Positions 43,727-52,346 of a stretch of 64,000 nucleotides of DNA are shown here, piece by piece. The notes below the pieces were generated by a model that was not told where the DNA came from, made no database searches, and saw only the letters and a list, made by a program, of their open reading frames with translations. The DNA comes from Companilactobacillus versmoldensis DSM 14857 = KCTC 3814. Lineage in GTDB: Bacteria > Bacillota > Bacilli > Lactobacillales > Lactobacillaceae. Positions within the stretch are counted from its first letter, which is position 1. Every line of letters starts with the position of its first letter. Position numbers and translations under genes: made by a program. The DNA lies in the NCBI RefSeq assembly GCF_001434295.1, contig NZ_AZFA01000010.1:1-64000 (forward strand). Direction: 5' to 3'.

Positions 43727-44275
43727 ATGAATAAAGAACGTTTGGCGGCCTTCACCGATGCCGTCTTAGCAATCATCATGACCATTCTAGTTTTGGAATT
43801 GGAAAAGCCTAAAGAACTAAATTGGAACGGTCTCTGGGATTTAAGGACTAACTTTTTCGCCTATGCATTGTCATTCTTTTGGCTGGGTTTTATGTGGCTC
43901 AATCATCACAATGCCTTTGAAAAAATTGAAAAGGTAAGCAATTCAACTATTGTCTGGACTTTGGTGATGCTATTTTTTGCATCGTTGTTCCCTTACACAA
44001 CAAGCATCGTTGCTGGGAACTTCAACAATTCATTTGCTCAAGTATTTTATGGAGTAATCATTATTTTAGTCAGTTTATCAAATATTGCTCTTTCTAATTC
44101 CTTGAACAAAGTCAACAAGCAACAATTTAAAGCTCTCTTCGATATTGATAGCCGTGCGGTTGCCATCGACCTCTCAATCAAAGTCATCGGCATCATACTA
44201 TCAATGACAATTTTTCCACCAGCAGTTATGATTGCTGTATTCATCAACGTAATCGTATTAAGTTTCCTAGGTTAA
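43727..44275 (+). CDS. TMEM175 family potassium channel-like protein
   Basis: 182 residues, six membrane helices in two-pore-gate style. The signature RLAAFTDAVLAIIMTILVLEL at the N-terminus corresponds to the RxxxFSD motif of bacterial TMEM175 (here with Thr). WLNHHNAFEKI follows helix 3. Bacterial members are K+ channels, so this is inferred as a K+ conductance. It follows the LysR gene by 35 nt; GGGGGAT precedes ATG 43727. It may be cotranscribed with LysR. Confidence 0.9.
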   Translation: MNKERLAAFTDAVLAIIMTILVLELEKPKELNWNGLWDLRTNFFAYALSFFWLGFMWLNHHNAFEKIEKVSNSTIVWTLVMLFFASLFPYTTSIVAGNFNNSFAQVFYGVIIILVSLSNIALSNSLNKVNKQQFKALFDIDSRAVAIDLSIKVIGIILSMTIFPPAVMIAVFINVIVLSFLG

Positions 44276-44280
44276 AATAT

Positions 44281-44322
44281 AAAAAGAGAGGATTCATCCT
44301 ATTGGAGATGAATCCTCTTTTT
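44281..44322. terminator. bidirectional terminator between TMEM175 and TetR genes
   Basis: AAGAGAGGATTCATC / GATGAATCCTCTTTTTT hairpin, 8-nt loop. Confidence 0.9.
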
Positions 44323-44324
44323 TA

Positions 44325-44900
44325 CTAGTTAAAAGCAATCGATTTTCTAAAATCATAATGTTGATAAGCTTCTCTCAAAAAATCCGGCGTTTGTTCATAT
44401 TGAAAAGTGGCCAATTCTTTTTCAGACAAGCTCAATTTTCCCGAGATCCATTCTTCAAACAACCCCATCATCCCATAGGAATGATATTTGACCTGTAGCA
44501 TTTGTTTCGATGTTATTTCTTTTCCAGAAAAACTTTCCACAGCCTCAATTGCCGTCTGTTGATTGAACTTCTGAATATAATCTCTGATCGAATTTTGTGA
44601 ACGCTGCGTGTAAGTCTGTTGGTAAAACTTTTGATGTCGTTTCATTTGAACAAGATTTTCTGTGATGCTCTCGACTGAATAATTGTTATCTTGATCAATA
44701 TAGATGCTCGAAAAATCTTTTAAAAATGCCCAAGCAACTAATTCATATTTATCATGAAAATGGTAATAAAAAGTTTGGGGGATGGTTCCGCAACGTTTGC
44801 ATAGATCGACCACCCGAATCTTATCCATCGGGGTATTGATCAACATCTGTTCTAGTTGATTGGCAAATAATAATTTAGTTTGATTTTTTAATGTCATCAT
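44325..44900 (-). CDS. TetR family transcriptional regulator
   Basis: 191 residues from ATG 44900 (AGAGGA upstream). It has the N-terminal HTH: TKLLFANQLEQMLINTPMDKIRV then CGTIPQTFYYHFHDKYELVAW, the classic TetR FYxxFxxKxxL pattern. The C-terminal ligand domain is of the TetR_C_8/DhaS-like type. It is divergent from the NmrA-like gene at 45025 with a 124-bp interval and probably controls it. Confidence 0.9.
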   Translation of the reverse strand: MMTLKNQTKLLFANQLEQMLINTPMDKIRVVDLCKRCGTIPQTFYYHFHDKYELVAWAFLKDFSSIYIDQDNNYSVESITENLVQMKRHQKFYQQTYTQRSQNSIRDYIQKFNQQTAIEAVESFSGKEITSKQMLQVKYHSYGMMGLFEEWISGKLSLSEKELATFQYEQTPDFLREAYQHYDFRKSIAFN

Positions 44901-45024
44901 CGTTCCTCTATTTATATAAAATTGTTTATTCATCCAAATTTTATACATAATTAATATTTCATCAAATGAATCTGCTCAGATTATGCTTTATATTGAAGCT
45001 AAAGATAACAAAGGAGAGATATTT

Positions 45025-45870
45025 ATGAATATATTAGTCACCGGTGCTACCGGAGATTATGGCAGTCATGCCCTTGCATATCTCAAAAAATTTGCTCCAA
45101 ATGATAATTTATTTGCTTTAGCAAGAAGCAAAGAAAAAGCCCAATCGATCAAACAAGACGGGGTAACCGTCCGCCTTGGTGATTTCTCAGACAAAACTTC
45201 GATGGTCGAAGCCCTAAAAGACATCGACCGATTATTGTTCGTTTCAGTGCCAACGCCAGGCATTCAAAAGAACGTCGTCGATGCCGCCAAGGAAGACAAC
45301 GTCAAGTTCATCGCCTACACCAGCATCTTCGCACCTGAGTACTCTCAATTCGGACTTGAACAAAATCACTCCGAAACTGAGCAATGGATCAAGGATTCCG
45401 GCATCCCTTATACTTTCTTGCGCAACAGCTGGTATTTGGAAGTCAATCAAGCAATGTTTGAATACGCTCAGAAAACTGGCAAGTTCCCTTACTTTGCAGG
45501 CAACGGCAAAATCGCTCTGACTTACAAGAAAGATTACGCCGAAGCTGGGGCTCGTGCCGTAGCAAGCGGCAAGTTTGGCCCCGTGCTCAACCTCAGCAGT
45601 CAGCCCCTGACTTATCGCGAACTTGGACTAGCTACTCAAGAAGCTTTAGGAAAATCAATCGATATCGAGGAAACTTCTGAGTCTGACTTCAATAAAGATT
45701 TAGCCAGCGCAGGTATTTCAAGCACCTGGGCGACGATTGCTGACACTTATCAAAAGTATACGAAAAACGGTAATAATGGCCAGGAATCTGCTACGACTGC
45801 CGATTTCGAGAAAGCTTTGGGTCATCCGATCACTAAATTATCCGATGCGATCAAAGATATTTTAAATTAG
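45025..45870 (+). CDS. NAD(P)H-binding NmrA-like protein 2 (QorB/YtfG type)
   Basis: 281 residues from ATG 45025 (AAGGAGA upstream). ILVTGATGDYGSHALAYLKK is the Rossmann motif. VRLGDFSDKTSMVEAL near 50, FIAYTSIFAPEYS near 95 and YTFLRNSWYLEVNQ near 130 match the QorB/YtfG quinone oxidoreductase-like group. Likely NADPH-dependent quinone reduction. It is divergent from a TetR regulator and may be induced by its ligand. Confidence 0.9.
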   Translation: MNILVTGATGDYGSHALAYLKKFAPNDNLFALARSKEKAQSIKQDGVTVRLGDFSDKTSMVEALKDIDRLLFVSVPTPGIQKNVVDAAKEDNVKFIAYTSIFAPEYSQFGLEQNHSETEQWIKDSGIPYTFLRNSWYLEVNQAMFEYAQKTGKFPYFAGNGKIALTYKKDYAEAGARAVASGKFGPVLNLSSQPLTYRELGLATQEALGKSIDIEETSESDFNKDLASAGISSTWATIADTYQKYTKNGNNGQESATTADFEKALGHPITKLSDAIKDILN

Positions 45871-45874
45871 ACGT

Positions 45875-45907
45875 AAAAAGCCAACGATATAATCGTTGGC
45901 TATTTTT
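45875..45907. terminator. bidirectional terminator between NmrA-like and esterase genes
   Basis: AGCCAACGAT / ATCGTTGGCT hairpin with ATA loop and T-run. Confidence 0.88.
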
Positions 45908-46658
45908 AATTATTGAGTAGAAAATCGGTTGCGATATCCAAGGCTTCTTGGCGCGAATCGCCTTCGGTAAAACCGTGATCTGCATGTGGCAAAAGGTTCA
46001 ATTTATCATTTTGATAAACGTCGTCGTAACGTTTGGAGGCGATGTTATCAACTACTTGATCATCCAATCCGTGAACTAAGCAAACTGGTCCTTGGTACTG
46101 ACGAGCCACTTCATAGATGGGCATAGTTTGAGCGGTCCGGAGATAAAATCCACCTAGAGTAAGTCCTTTTTTGATCGGAAGTTCATCAGGAATATTTTCT
46201 GGATCATAGGTAAATCCTTGGGTGTTCCCTTTCAAGGCATCATCTTTTAAAGTAGCAGCTGGTGCCATCAAAACTAGCTTATCGATTTTTTCATGGTAAT
46301 AGCCAGCAATCATGCTAGCCACGACACCACCTTGAGAATGGCCAAACAAATAAAGCTTGCGAACGACTTTAAGGCTGCAAGCATAATCCAGGATAGCCTT
46401 GCCATCGCTGATTTCGTTCAAGACGGTCATATTTTTAAAATCCCCGTCACTTGTGCCATGACCATTAAAGTCAAATCGTAAAGTTGCTAGACCTCTTTTC
46501 TCGAATCGTTCAGCCAATTGATACAGCAACTGGTCGGGATTGACCCCTCGATCAGACGTAAAACCATGCATCAAAACGACTAGATCAAATTCAGAAGTAT
46601 CCGGCTTATTGAAAGTCCCTCGTAAAGTCAGACCATCACGCAAAATTTGCACATCCAT
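45906..46658 (-). CDS. cinnamoyl/feruloyl esterase-type alpha/beta hydrolase
   Basis: 250 residues. It closely resembles, from memory, the lactobacillar cinnamoyl esterases such as L. johnsonii LJ0536: LMHGFTSDRG near 30, LRFDFNGHGTSDGDFKNMTV, nucleophile FGHSQGGVVASM near 108, the lid/insert APAATLKDDALKGNTQGFTY, Asp in LVHGLDDQVV and His in HADHGFTEGD. It releases ferulic or caffeic acid from plant phenolic esters in the cytoplasm. The neighbouring redox genes would suit metabolism of phenolics or plant aldehydes, which is inference. Confidence 0.88.
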   Translation of the reverse strand: MDVQILRDGLTLRGTFNKPDTSEFDLVVLMHGFTSDRGVNPDQLLYQLAERFEKRGLATLRFDFNGHGTSDGDFKNMTVLNEISDGKAILDYACSLKVVRKLYLFGHSQGGVVASMIAGYYHEKIDKLVLMAPAATLKDDALKGNTQGFTYDPENIPDELPIKKGLTLGGFYLRTAQTMPIYEVARQYQGPVCLVHGLDDQVVDNIASKRYDDVYQNDKLNLLPHADHGFTEGDSRQEALDIATDFLLNN

Positions 46659-46717
46659 AAAAGTAACCTCCCAAAAAAGTAAAAGTCGTAGATTATTCTA
46701 ATACAAATTTGGACAAT

Positions 46718-46745
46718 AAAAAATGGCAAACCAAGTTTGCCATTA
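46718..46745 (-). terminator. terminator of the MFS gene
   Basis: AATGGCAAAC / GTTTGCCATT hairpin with CAA loop and T-run on the minus strand. Confidence 0.85.
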
Positions 46746-47906
46746 AGCTTTTGCTGCAATAATTTTATTCAATTGTAAGTTGATCAAAAGTGCTCCGACT
46801 GCAAAGATCGAACTGCCGATACCGATCATCGATAAGCCAAAGTTACCGACAACTAATGAACCAACAGCTGAACCCAGTGAAATACCAAGATTTGAGAAAA
46901 CTGGATTCAGTGAAGATGCTAAAGTGATTGCTTGTGGATAAGAATCCTTAGCTGTATTCAAAAAATGGATCTGAATCGGCGAATTGATCAGATACATGAT
47001 GACTCCGACCATCAACAAGTTGGCGATCCCTAAATATTTGTTTTGCGTAAATAATGGCAAAACTAAGAAAACTAAAATTTCGAACAGATAAACTTTCGGC
47101 ATCGTCTTCAAGCCACCATGATCAGAGATCCGTCCTGACAATTGATTACTGATAAGTGACGTTACCCCAAAGATGACGAGGAACAGACTCAAACTTTGAG
47201 CTGGAAAACCAAGCGTGCCATACATTGGTTGCAAGTAGGTATAAGTAACATAAATAGCTGACATAGCCAAGAATGGCAACAAGATACCAAAGGAAATCCG
47301 TGAATCCTTCAAAAGTTCGAATTGACTGCTCAAAGGACTAGTCTTACCCTTGAAATCTTTTGGCAAAGACATCATCAACAAAACCAAAGTGATAAGTCCC
47401 ATGGCAGAAATAATAAAGAAAGTGATCCTCCAGTCAAAGAATGAACTGATGGCAGTACTCAAAGGTACACCAATAACAGAAGCAATACTAAAACCAGAAA
47501 AGATCCAAGAAACCACGAACCCCTGCTTAGATCTCGGTGCAATGACACTGGAGAAAGTCATCGACAAAGAAATAATAGCACCAGCCACCGAAGCCGAAAT
47601 TACCCGTGAAACGATCAGCATCGTGTAGCTAGTAGCAAATCCACTTAAAGTGTTCCCGAAAAGGAAAATAATCGTCAAAACGATCAATGAATAGTAACGA
47701 TTGAAATTACCAATCAAAGAAGTAATGATCGGCGTACTAATAGCATAAATAATCCCGTAGGCAGTTACTAGTAGACCAACATTAGCAATCGAAACATGGT
47801 AAGTCGCAGAGATATTTGAAAGAATCCCCATAACTAAGAATTCGTTGTTACCTAAGATAAAAGATAACAAAACCAGAATGATAGTTTGTGCTTTGTAGTT
47901 ACGCAT
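46743..47906 (-). CDS. MFS transporter, DHA1 (AraJ/YdhP-like) family
   Basis: 387 residues, 12 membrane helices. FILGNNEFLVMGILSNISATYHVS in helix 1 and VIAPRSKQGFVVSWIFSGFSIASVIGVPL in helices 4-5 are typical of AraJ/YdhP-type exporters of sugars or drugs. No soluble domain. Monocistronic, with GAAAGAGGGCG upstream of ATG 47906. Substrate unknown. Confidence 0.88.
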   Translation of the reverse strand: MRNYKAQTIILVLLSFILGNNEFLVMGILSNISATYHVSIANVGLLVTAYGIIYAISTPIITSLIGNFNRYYSLIVLTIIFLFGNTLSGFATSYTMLIVSRVISASVAGAIISLSMTFSSVIAPRSKQGFVVSWIFSGFSIASVIGVPLSTAISSFFDWRITFFIISAMGLITLVLLMMSLPKDFKGKTSPLSSQFELLKDSRISFGILLPFLAMSAIYVTYTYLQPMYGTLGFPAQSLSLFLVIFGVTSLISNQLSGRISDHGGLKTMPKVYLFEILVFLVLPLFTQNKYLGIANLLMVGVIMYLINSPIQIHFLNTAKDSYPQAITLASSLNPVFSNLGISLGSAVGSLVVGNFGLSMIGIGSSIFAVGALLINLQLNKIIAAKA

Positions 47907-48123
47907 AAATACGCCCTCTTTCCGAGAAACAAAGTCCCCTATTTAATTGTATAAATCACTTAATGACAAAATATTTAGATATCAGTCACCAAGCAAACGA
48001 GCACTAATATATCACCATAGGAAAACCAGAGTCAAGACATGAAACTCATAAAAATTATAATTAATAAAAAAAAGTGATAGCATGGAATTGTTAAGGATTT
48101 CTAGTATCAAGGAGGAAATTAAG

Positions 48124-48504
48124 ATGGCAGAAAAAACATGGACAGAGGAACAATTAAAGGATTTTTCCAAAGCAGATGATTTCAAAGTCTCACCATTTTA
48201 CGATGATGGCAAAACATACGGAACACCAACTTGGATCTGGTCAGTAGTGGTAGACGGAAACCTATTCATCAGAGCATATAACGGTCAAAACTCACGCTGG
48301 TACAATTCAGCCATCACCCAAAAAGCCGGAAGAATCTTTCTAGCAGGAGAAAATCATGAAGTAACCTTCAAAAAGCTAGAAGATACCAGCATGACAGAAA
48401 AAATCGACCAAGGATACAAAGACAAATACAAAGACAGCCCTTATCTTCCACCAATGCTAGCCGAAGGACCACAAAGTGCCACAGTAGAAGTAAGCCCAAA
48501 ATAA
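48124..48504 (+). CDS. DUF2255 family protein
   Basis: 126 residues from ATG 48124, with AAGGAGG 8 nt upstream. WIWSVVVDGNLFIRAYNGQNSRWYN near 40 is the DUF2255 hallmark, a flavin-split-barrel-like small fold. There is no signal peptide or membrane segment. The function is unknown; a role in flavin or quinone binding is only a fold-level guess. Strong terminator downstream. Confidence 0.87.
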   Translation: MAEKTWTEEQLKDFSKADDFKVSPFYDDGKTYGTPTWIWSVVVDGNLFIRAYNGQNSRWYNSAITQKAGRIFLAGENHEVTFKKLEDTSMTEKIDQGYKDKYKDSPYLPPMLAEGPQSATVEVSPK

Positions 48505-48531
48505 GTGAAGTAAATGAATAAATAAGCAAAA

Positions 48532-48574
48532 AAGAAGAGGATTTCTGAACAAATTCAGAAATCCTCTTCTTTTG
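48532..48574. terminator. perfect bidirectional terminator
   Basis: An 18-bp perfect stem (48532-48549 with 48554-48571), CAAA loop, T-run after and A-run before. It may also end transcripts coming from the repeat region on the minus strand. Confidence 0.9.
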
Positions 48575-48604
48575 ATCATTGATTTTATCTCTAAACATAG
48601 CAAA

Positions 48605-48634
48605 GGGCTAAGTGGCGAAAGCCACGAACAGCCC
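48605..48634. other. GNRA-capped double-stem hairpin
   Basis: GGGCT-AA-GTGGC-GAAA-GCCAC-GAAC-AGCCC: two stacked 5-bp stems separated by an internal loop and capped by a GAAA tetraloop on the plus strand. There is no T-run, so it is not a terminator. It looks like an RNA element and lies beside the structured repeats. Confidence 0.5.
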
Positions 48635-48680
48635 AAAGATATGAATAGATATATTAGTTTCTTTTACCGACATATTAAAA

Positions 48681-48859
48681 CAGATAGATATCAAACTGCA
48701 GTAAACCACAAAACTAGGTGGAAGGGAAAATAAGGTTTGGGCTCAGTGGTGAAATTGTTCTTAGTGAACGAAGTGAGCTTAGAACAAGACCCAGCTTGAA
48801 GACCGCCAAAGGCGGGCTCCAAGTGGCGTCCACCACGTTCCAGCCAAAATAATCCTTCC
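48681..48859. repeat. structured repeat, copy 1
   Basis: First of two copies, offset 207 bp. Helices: outer stem (48721-48744 with about 48842-48859, imperfect), GTGGTG/CACCAC (48746-48751/48831-48836), TTGTTCT/AGAACAA (48755-48761/48781-48787), and a long stem 48795-48823 with AAA loop and tip CCGCC/GGCGG. On the minus strand one A-C mismatch becomes a G-U pair, favouring transcription from the aldo-keto reductase side. It could be a structured RNA in the 3' UTR of the gene at 49084 or a hairpin-type mobile element. Confidence 0.7.
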
Positions 48860-48887
48860 ACAAAGCTGCAGCGGACCCACAAAAAAA

Positions 48888-49069
48888 CAGATAGGTATCA
48901 AACCAAAGTACACCACAAAACTAGGCGGAAGGGAAAATAAGATTTGGGCTCAGTGGTGAAATTGTTCTTAGTGAACGAAGTGAGCTTAGAACAAGGCCGA
49001 GCTTGAAGACTCCCAAAGGGAGGCTCCAAGTCGTGCCCACCACGTTCCAGCCCAAAATCTTATTTTCCC
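48888..49069. repeat. structured repeat, copy 2
   Basis: Second copy, about 90% identical to the first over 125 bp. The outer stem is nearly perfect: 48931-48950 pairs with 49049-49069, one bulged base. The same inner helices are present. The apical stem (49002-49030) reads CTCCC/GGGAG where copy 1 has CCGCC/GGCGG, so two base pairs changed on both sides. The stretch 48505-49083 contains no gene. Confidence 0.72.
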
Positions 49070-49083
49070 TGGAGCCGGCATCC

Positions 49084-49950
49084 TTAGAGCTTACCACCAA
49101 ACACAGGATAAGAGCTTGCATCGCCATAATCCATATTACCAATCGAAGCCAAAACCTTCATATCATCGTCAGAAATCACAAAATCAATGTCAGCGTTAGA
49201 CTTCATATGATCAGGGTTAGCCGACTTAGGCAAAACAATAGTATTCAATTGCCAATCGTAACGAATGCAAAGTTGAGGAACCGAAACATTATACTTCTTA
49301 GCAACCTCAACAATCTTGTCATTCTTCAAAGCAGCACCATGAGCAACCGGAGAGAAAGCCTCAACCGCAATATCGTTGTCTTGAGAATATTTAATAATAT
49401 CCAAAGGAGTATCACCAATGTGAACTTGGACCTGATTAACAGCAGGCTTAGTATCACTGTTCTTGATCAAGTTGTCCAAGTCTTCCTTTTCAAAACTAGA
49501 TACACCAATAGTCTTCAACTTACCAGCTTTAACGGCATCTTCCATAGCACGCCAAGCTTCCAAATTACCCTCAAAGTGACGGTCATTAGATTGGTTAACT
49601 TCTTTCCAAGGTTGTGGATTGTGGATGATCATCATATCAAGATAATCCAAGCCCATCTTGTTCAAAGTTTCATCAATTGAATCTTTAGCACTGTCATAAG
49701 TCTTGTGTTCAGCAGCGACTTTTGAATTAACAAAGATCTGGTCACGGGGAACACTAGCATTTCTAACAGCTTCACCTACTCCTCGTTCATTTCCATAAGC
49801 TTGAGCAGTATCAACGTGACGATAACCAATATCGACCGCACTCTTTACAGCATCAGCGACTTTGTCGTCATCGATCTCCCATACACCCAAAGCCAATCTA
49901 GGGATTTTAACACCATTATTCAAAGTAATTGTTTCATCAAAAATTGACAT
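49084..49950 (-). CDS. aldo-keto reductase 3
   Basis: 288 residues from ATG 49950 (AAGGAGG upstream). Tetrad: RHVDTAQAYGNERGVG (Asp, Tyr), VNSKVAAEH (Lys), MIIHNPQPW (His). The NADPH region is VLPKSANPDHMKSN. The usual Trp after the Lys (KLW) is replaced by Val (KVA), so the active-site pocket differs from the other reductases here. Its stop is directly followed by the structured repeats, which would be its 3' UTR. Substrate unknown. Confidence 0.9.
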   Translation of the reverse strand: MSIFDETITLNNGVKIPRLALGVWEIDDDKVADAVKSAVDIGYRHVDTAQAYGNERGVGEAVRNASVPRDQIFVNSKVAAEHKTYDSAKDSIDETLNKMGLDYLDMMIIHNPQPWKEVNQSNDRHFEGNLEAWRAMEDAVKAGKLKTIGVSSFEKEDLDNLIKNSDTKPAVNQVQVHIGDTPLDIIKYSQDNDIAVEAFSPVAHGAALKNDKIVEVAKKYNVSVPQLCIRYDWQLNTIVLPKSANPDHMKSNADIDFVISDDDMKVLASIGNMDYGDASSYPVFGGKL

Positions 49951-50005
49951 AAAATTCCTCCTTAAATGTGTCATTCACATTTATTATAAATCATTATTTT
50001 ATTTA

Positions 50006-50755
50006 TTAAACTTCTTGTCCCGTCGGACGGATAACCATTTCGTTGACCGACATATTTGCTGGAGTATCAATCACGAAAGCAACTGCTTGAGCAATTTCTT
50101 CCGGTTGCATTGCGGACATTTCAGAGCCTGGTTGACTAGTTGCCTCTTCGAGACCTTTTTTGATCTCTTGATTATTGATCGAATTGAATAATTCAGTTTT
50201 AACAGTTCCTGGAGCAATCACCGTCGTCTTAATATTGTTAGCATGTTCTTCTTGACGAAGACCTTCCATGATTGCACGGACGGCATATTTAGTGCCTGAA
50301 TAAGTTGCATAACCAGGCAATACCTCATATCCCAGAACTGAAGAAGTCGTGATGACATGACCGCTCTTTTGTTTCTTCATAATAGGAAGAGCTGAAGCGA
50401 TACCGTTCAGAACGCCTTTAACATTGATGTCGAGCATATTGTCCCATTCGTCACGAGCAACTTGGTCCAAATTGTTAACTGGCATGATACCAGCATTATT
50501 GAACAAGACATCGATCTTGCCATATTCAGCAACTGTTTTGTCGATAACGTTTTGAACTTGATCTTTGTCGGTAACATCAGCTTCGACAGGCAAAATAGTA
50601 GCAGAAGCATTATTGTCTTTGATCTCTTGTAGACGACTCAGCCGACGGGCGGCAATAGTCAATTTTGCCCCCTCACTTGCTAGTAAGTTGGCGGTAGCTT
50701 CTCCGATACCACTTGAAGCTCCCATGATGATTACTACTTTATCTTTTAAACTCAT
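50006..50755 (-). CDS. SDR family oxidoreductase 2
   Basis: 249 residues. MGASSGIGEATANLLA near 10, NNAGIMPVNN near 88, catalytic Ser in ITTSSVLGYE near 138, YSGTKYAVRAI near 153, and APGTVKTELF near 183. It is a paralog of the SDR at 40393 with the same layout. Probably NADPH-dependent carbonyl reduction. It lies 11 nt downstream of an acetyltransferase gene, so they share a transcript. Confidence 0.93.
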   Translation of the reverse strand: MSLKDKVVIIMGASSGIGEATANLLASEGAKLTIAARRLSRLQEIKDNNASATILPVEADVTDKDQVQNVIDKTVAEYGKIDVLFNNAGIMPVNNLDQVARDEWDNMLDINVKGVLNGIASALPIMKKQKSGHVITTSSVLGYEVLPGYATYSGTKYAVRAIMEGLRQEEHANNIKTTVIAPGTVKTELFNSINNQEIKKGLEEATSQPGSEMSAMQPEEIAQAVAFVIDTPANMSVNEMVIRPTGQEV

Positions 50756-50766
50756 AAAATTTTCTC

Positions 50767-51309
50767 CTACTCTTTAATAGTCTTGATAAACCGTGCTGGA
50801 ACCCCGCCAACGATAGTGTTAGAAGGAACATCTTTCGTTACCACTGCACCGGCACCGACAATGGCATTCTCACCGATGACGACACCAGGTGTAACAGTCA
50901 CATTTGCTCCTAACCAAGCGTTATCGTGGATATAAACTGACTTCAGCTGCAGGTTCCTGCGAGTTTTTGGATCGATGTTGTGATTGACCGAAGCGATAGT
51001 TACGTTAGGACCGATCAAAACTCGGTCACCTAAATAGATGCCACCCATGTCAGTAAACATCGAACCGCCATTAATGAAGACGTTTTTTCCTATATGAAGG
51101 TTCCGCCCAAAATCAGTCCAAAACGGCAAGCGGATCTCAGTTGAAGAATCGACCTTTTCATTAGTGATCTGACTGACGACTGACTTGATCTCGTCTTGGT
51201 CGTGAAAGCCATTGTTAAGTTCTTCGACTAGTTTCAAGTTGGTTTGGACGATTTGATCAACTTGTTCGTAAGCCTTCGTACCTAAATCCATTTTTGATTT
51301 CAATCTCAC
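50767..51309 (-). CDS. maltose O-acetyltransferase-type hexapeptide acetyltransferase
   Basis: 180 residues. Left-handed beta-helix repeats run through NVFINGGSMFTDMGGIYLG, VLIGPNVTIASVNHNIDP (catalytic His) and VTVTPGVVIGENAIVGAGAVV. This is the LacA/Maa/NodL type, which transfers acetyl from acetyl-CoA to a sugar or similar hydroxyl. The start is GTG 51309 or TTG 51303; GAGG upstream fits the TTG better. First gene of the pair with the SDR, divergent from a LysR regulator. Confidence 0.9.
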   Translation of the reverse strand: MRLKSKMDLGTKAYEQVDQIVQTNLKLVEELNNGFHDQDEIKSVVSQITNEKVDSSTEIRLPFWTDFGRNLHIGKNVFINGGSMFTDMGGIYLGDRVLIGPNVTIASVNHNIDPKTRRNLQLKSVYIHDNAWLGANVTVTPGVVIGENAIVGAGAVVTKDVPSNTIVGGVPARFIKTIKE

Positions 51310-51423
51310 ACCTCATTTCTGTTCCCTTGATTGATTTAATTATACGAACCGATTAGTATAATGTTAAATACTTATTAATCATGGCTATCTATTACATTTG
51401 CTTATGGATAAAAAGGAGAAATT

Positions 51424-52314
51424 ATGGATATTCGCGTATTGAAATATTTCGTATCCGTCGCGCAAGAACAAAATATGACTAAGGCTGCTAACTTGCTCCA
51501 CATCAGTCAGCCAGCACTGTCGCGACAGATAGCCGATCTTGAGACTGAACTGGGAACCAAGCTTTTAACTCGGAGCCATCGCAAAATTCAGATCACACCT
51601 GAAGGTTATTATTTGCTAGAGCGAGCCCAGGAGATCATTGGTCTAGTCGACAAAACCACCCATACACTACAAAAACAAGATACCATCAGTGGCACACTCG
51701 ATATCGGTGCTGGTGAAAGTGATCAACTCGGACCAGTCATGCAGGCTGTAAAAAACACCATCCATAAATATCCCGAGATCCATGTCAACTTCCACAGTGG
51801 TGATTCATCGTTAACGTTCTCGGAACTAGACAGCGGTGTATTGGAGTTCTCCGTTATCATGGGTGATTTTAATTTGAGCAACTATAATCAACTTGAGTTA
51901 CCAACTAAAAATCACTGGGGAGTCTTGATGAGAAAAGACGAACCACTAGCTCAAAAAGATTCAATTTCTCCTAGTGACCTATTAGGGCGGCCAATTTTAT
52001 CCTCACGACAGGCGACCAAACAATTCTTTGATGATTGGAGCGATGGACTAAGTGCCCAATTCGACTTCATCGGGACATACAATCTGTTTTACAATGCCAG
52101 TTTATTAGTCAAAACTGGCGCCTGCATTGCCTTAACGTTTGGAGGTCTGGCTGACGTTTCTTCAGAAAGTGAATTGACTTTTAAGCCATTAACGCCAGAT
52201 TTGACTGGGACCAATACTTTGATCTGGAGCAAAGGCCGAAACTTGCCAAAGGCCAACCAAATCTTTTTAGATGAATTACAAAAGATTTTAAAATATGAAA
52301 AAACAAAAAAATAG
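51424..52314 (+). CDS. LysR family regulator 3
   Basis: 296 residues. MDIRVLKYFVSVAQEQNMTK, then helix-turn-helix AANLLHISQPALSRQIADLE, and the effector domain from LDIGAGESDQLGP near 95. Divergent from the acetyltransferase-SDR pair; the 114-bp interval contains AGTAT-N8-ATACT (51354-51371), a possible operator. Likely controls that pair. AAAAGGAGA upstream of ATG 51424. Confidence 0.9.
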   Translation: MDIRVLKYFVSVAQEQNMTKAANLLHISQPALSRQIADLETELGTKLLTRSHRKIQITPEGYYLLERAQEIIGLVDKTTHTLQKQDTISGTLDIGAGESDQLGPVMQAVKNTIHKYPEIHVNFHSGDSSLTFSELDSGVLEFSVIMGDFNLSNYNQLELPTKNHWGVLMRKDEPLAQKDSISPSDLLGRPILSSRQATKQFFDDWSDGLSAQFDFIGTYNLFYNASLLVKTGACIALTFGGLADVSSESELTFKPLTPDLTGTNTLIWSKGRNLPKANQIFLDELQKILKYEKTKK

Positions 52315-52344
52315 GACAAATCCATTAATGGATTTGTCCTTTTT
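52313..52344. terminator. bidirectional terminator between LysR and AKR genes
   Basis: AGGACAAATCCA / TGGATTTGTCCT with TTAA loop and T5. Confidence 0.9.
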
Positions 52345-52346
52345 GA

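Noticed and set aside
48681-49069. CRISPR array
   Set aside because: There are only two long imperfect copies with internal palindromes, no short regular spacers and no cas genes.
48691-49680. Open frames crossing the structured repeats and the AKR gene on the opposite strand
   Set aside because: They follow the repeated DNA or are antisense to the AKR. No RBS or recognisable domain is present.
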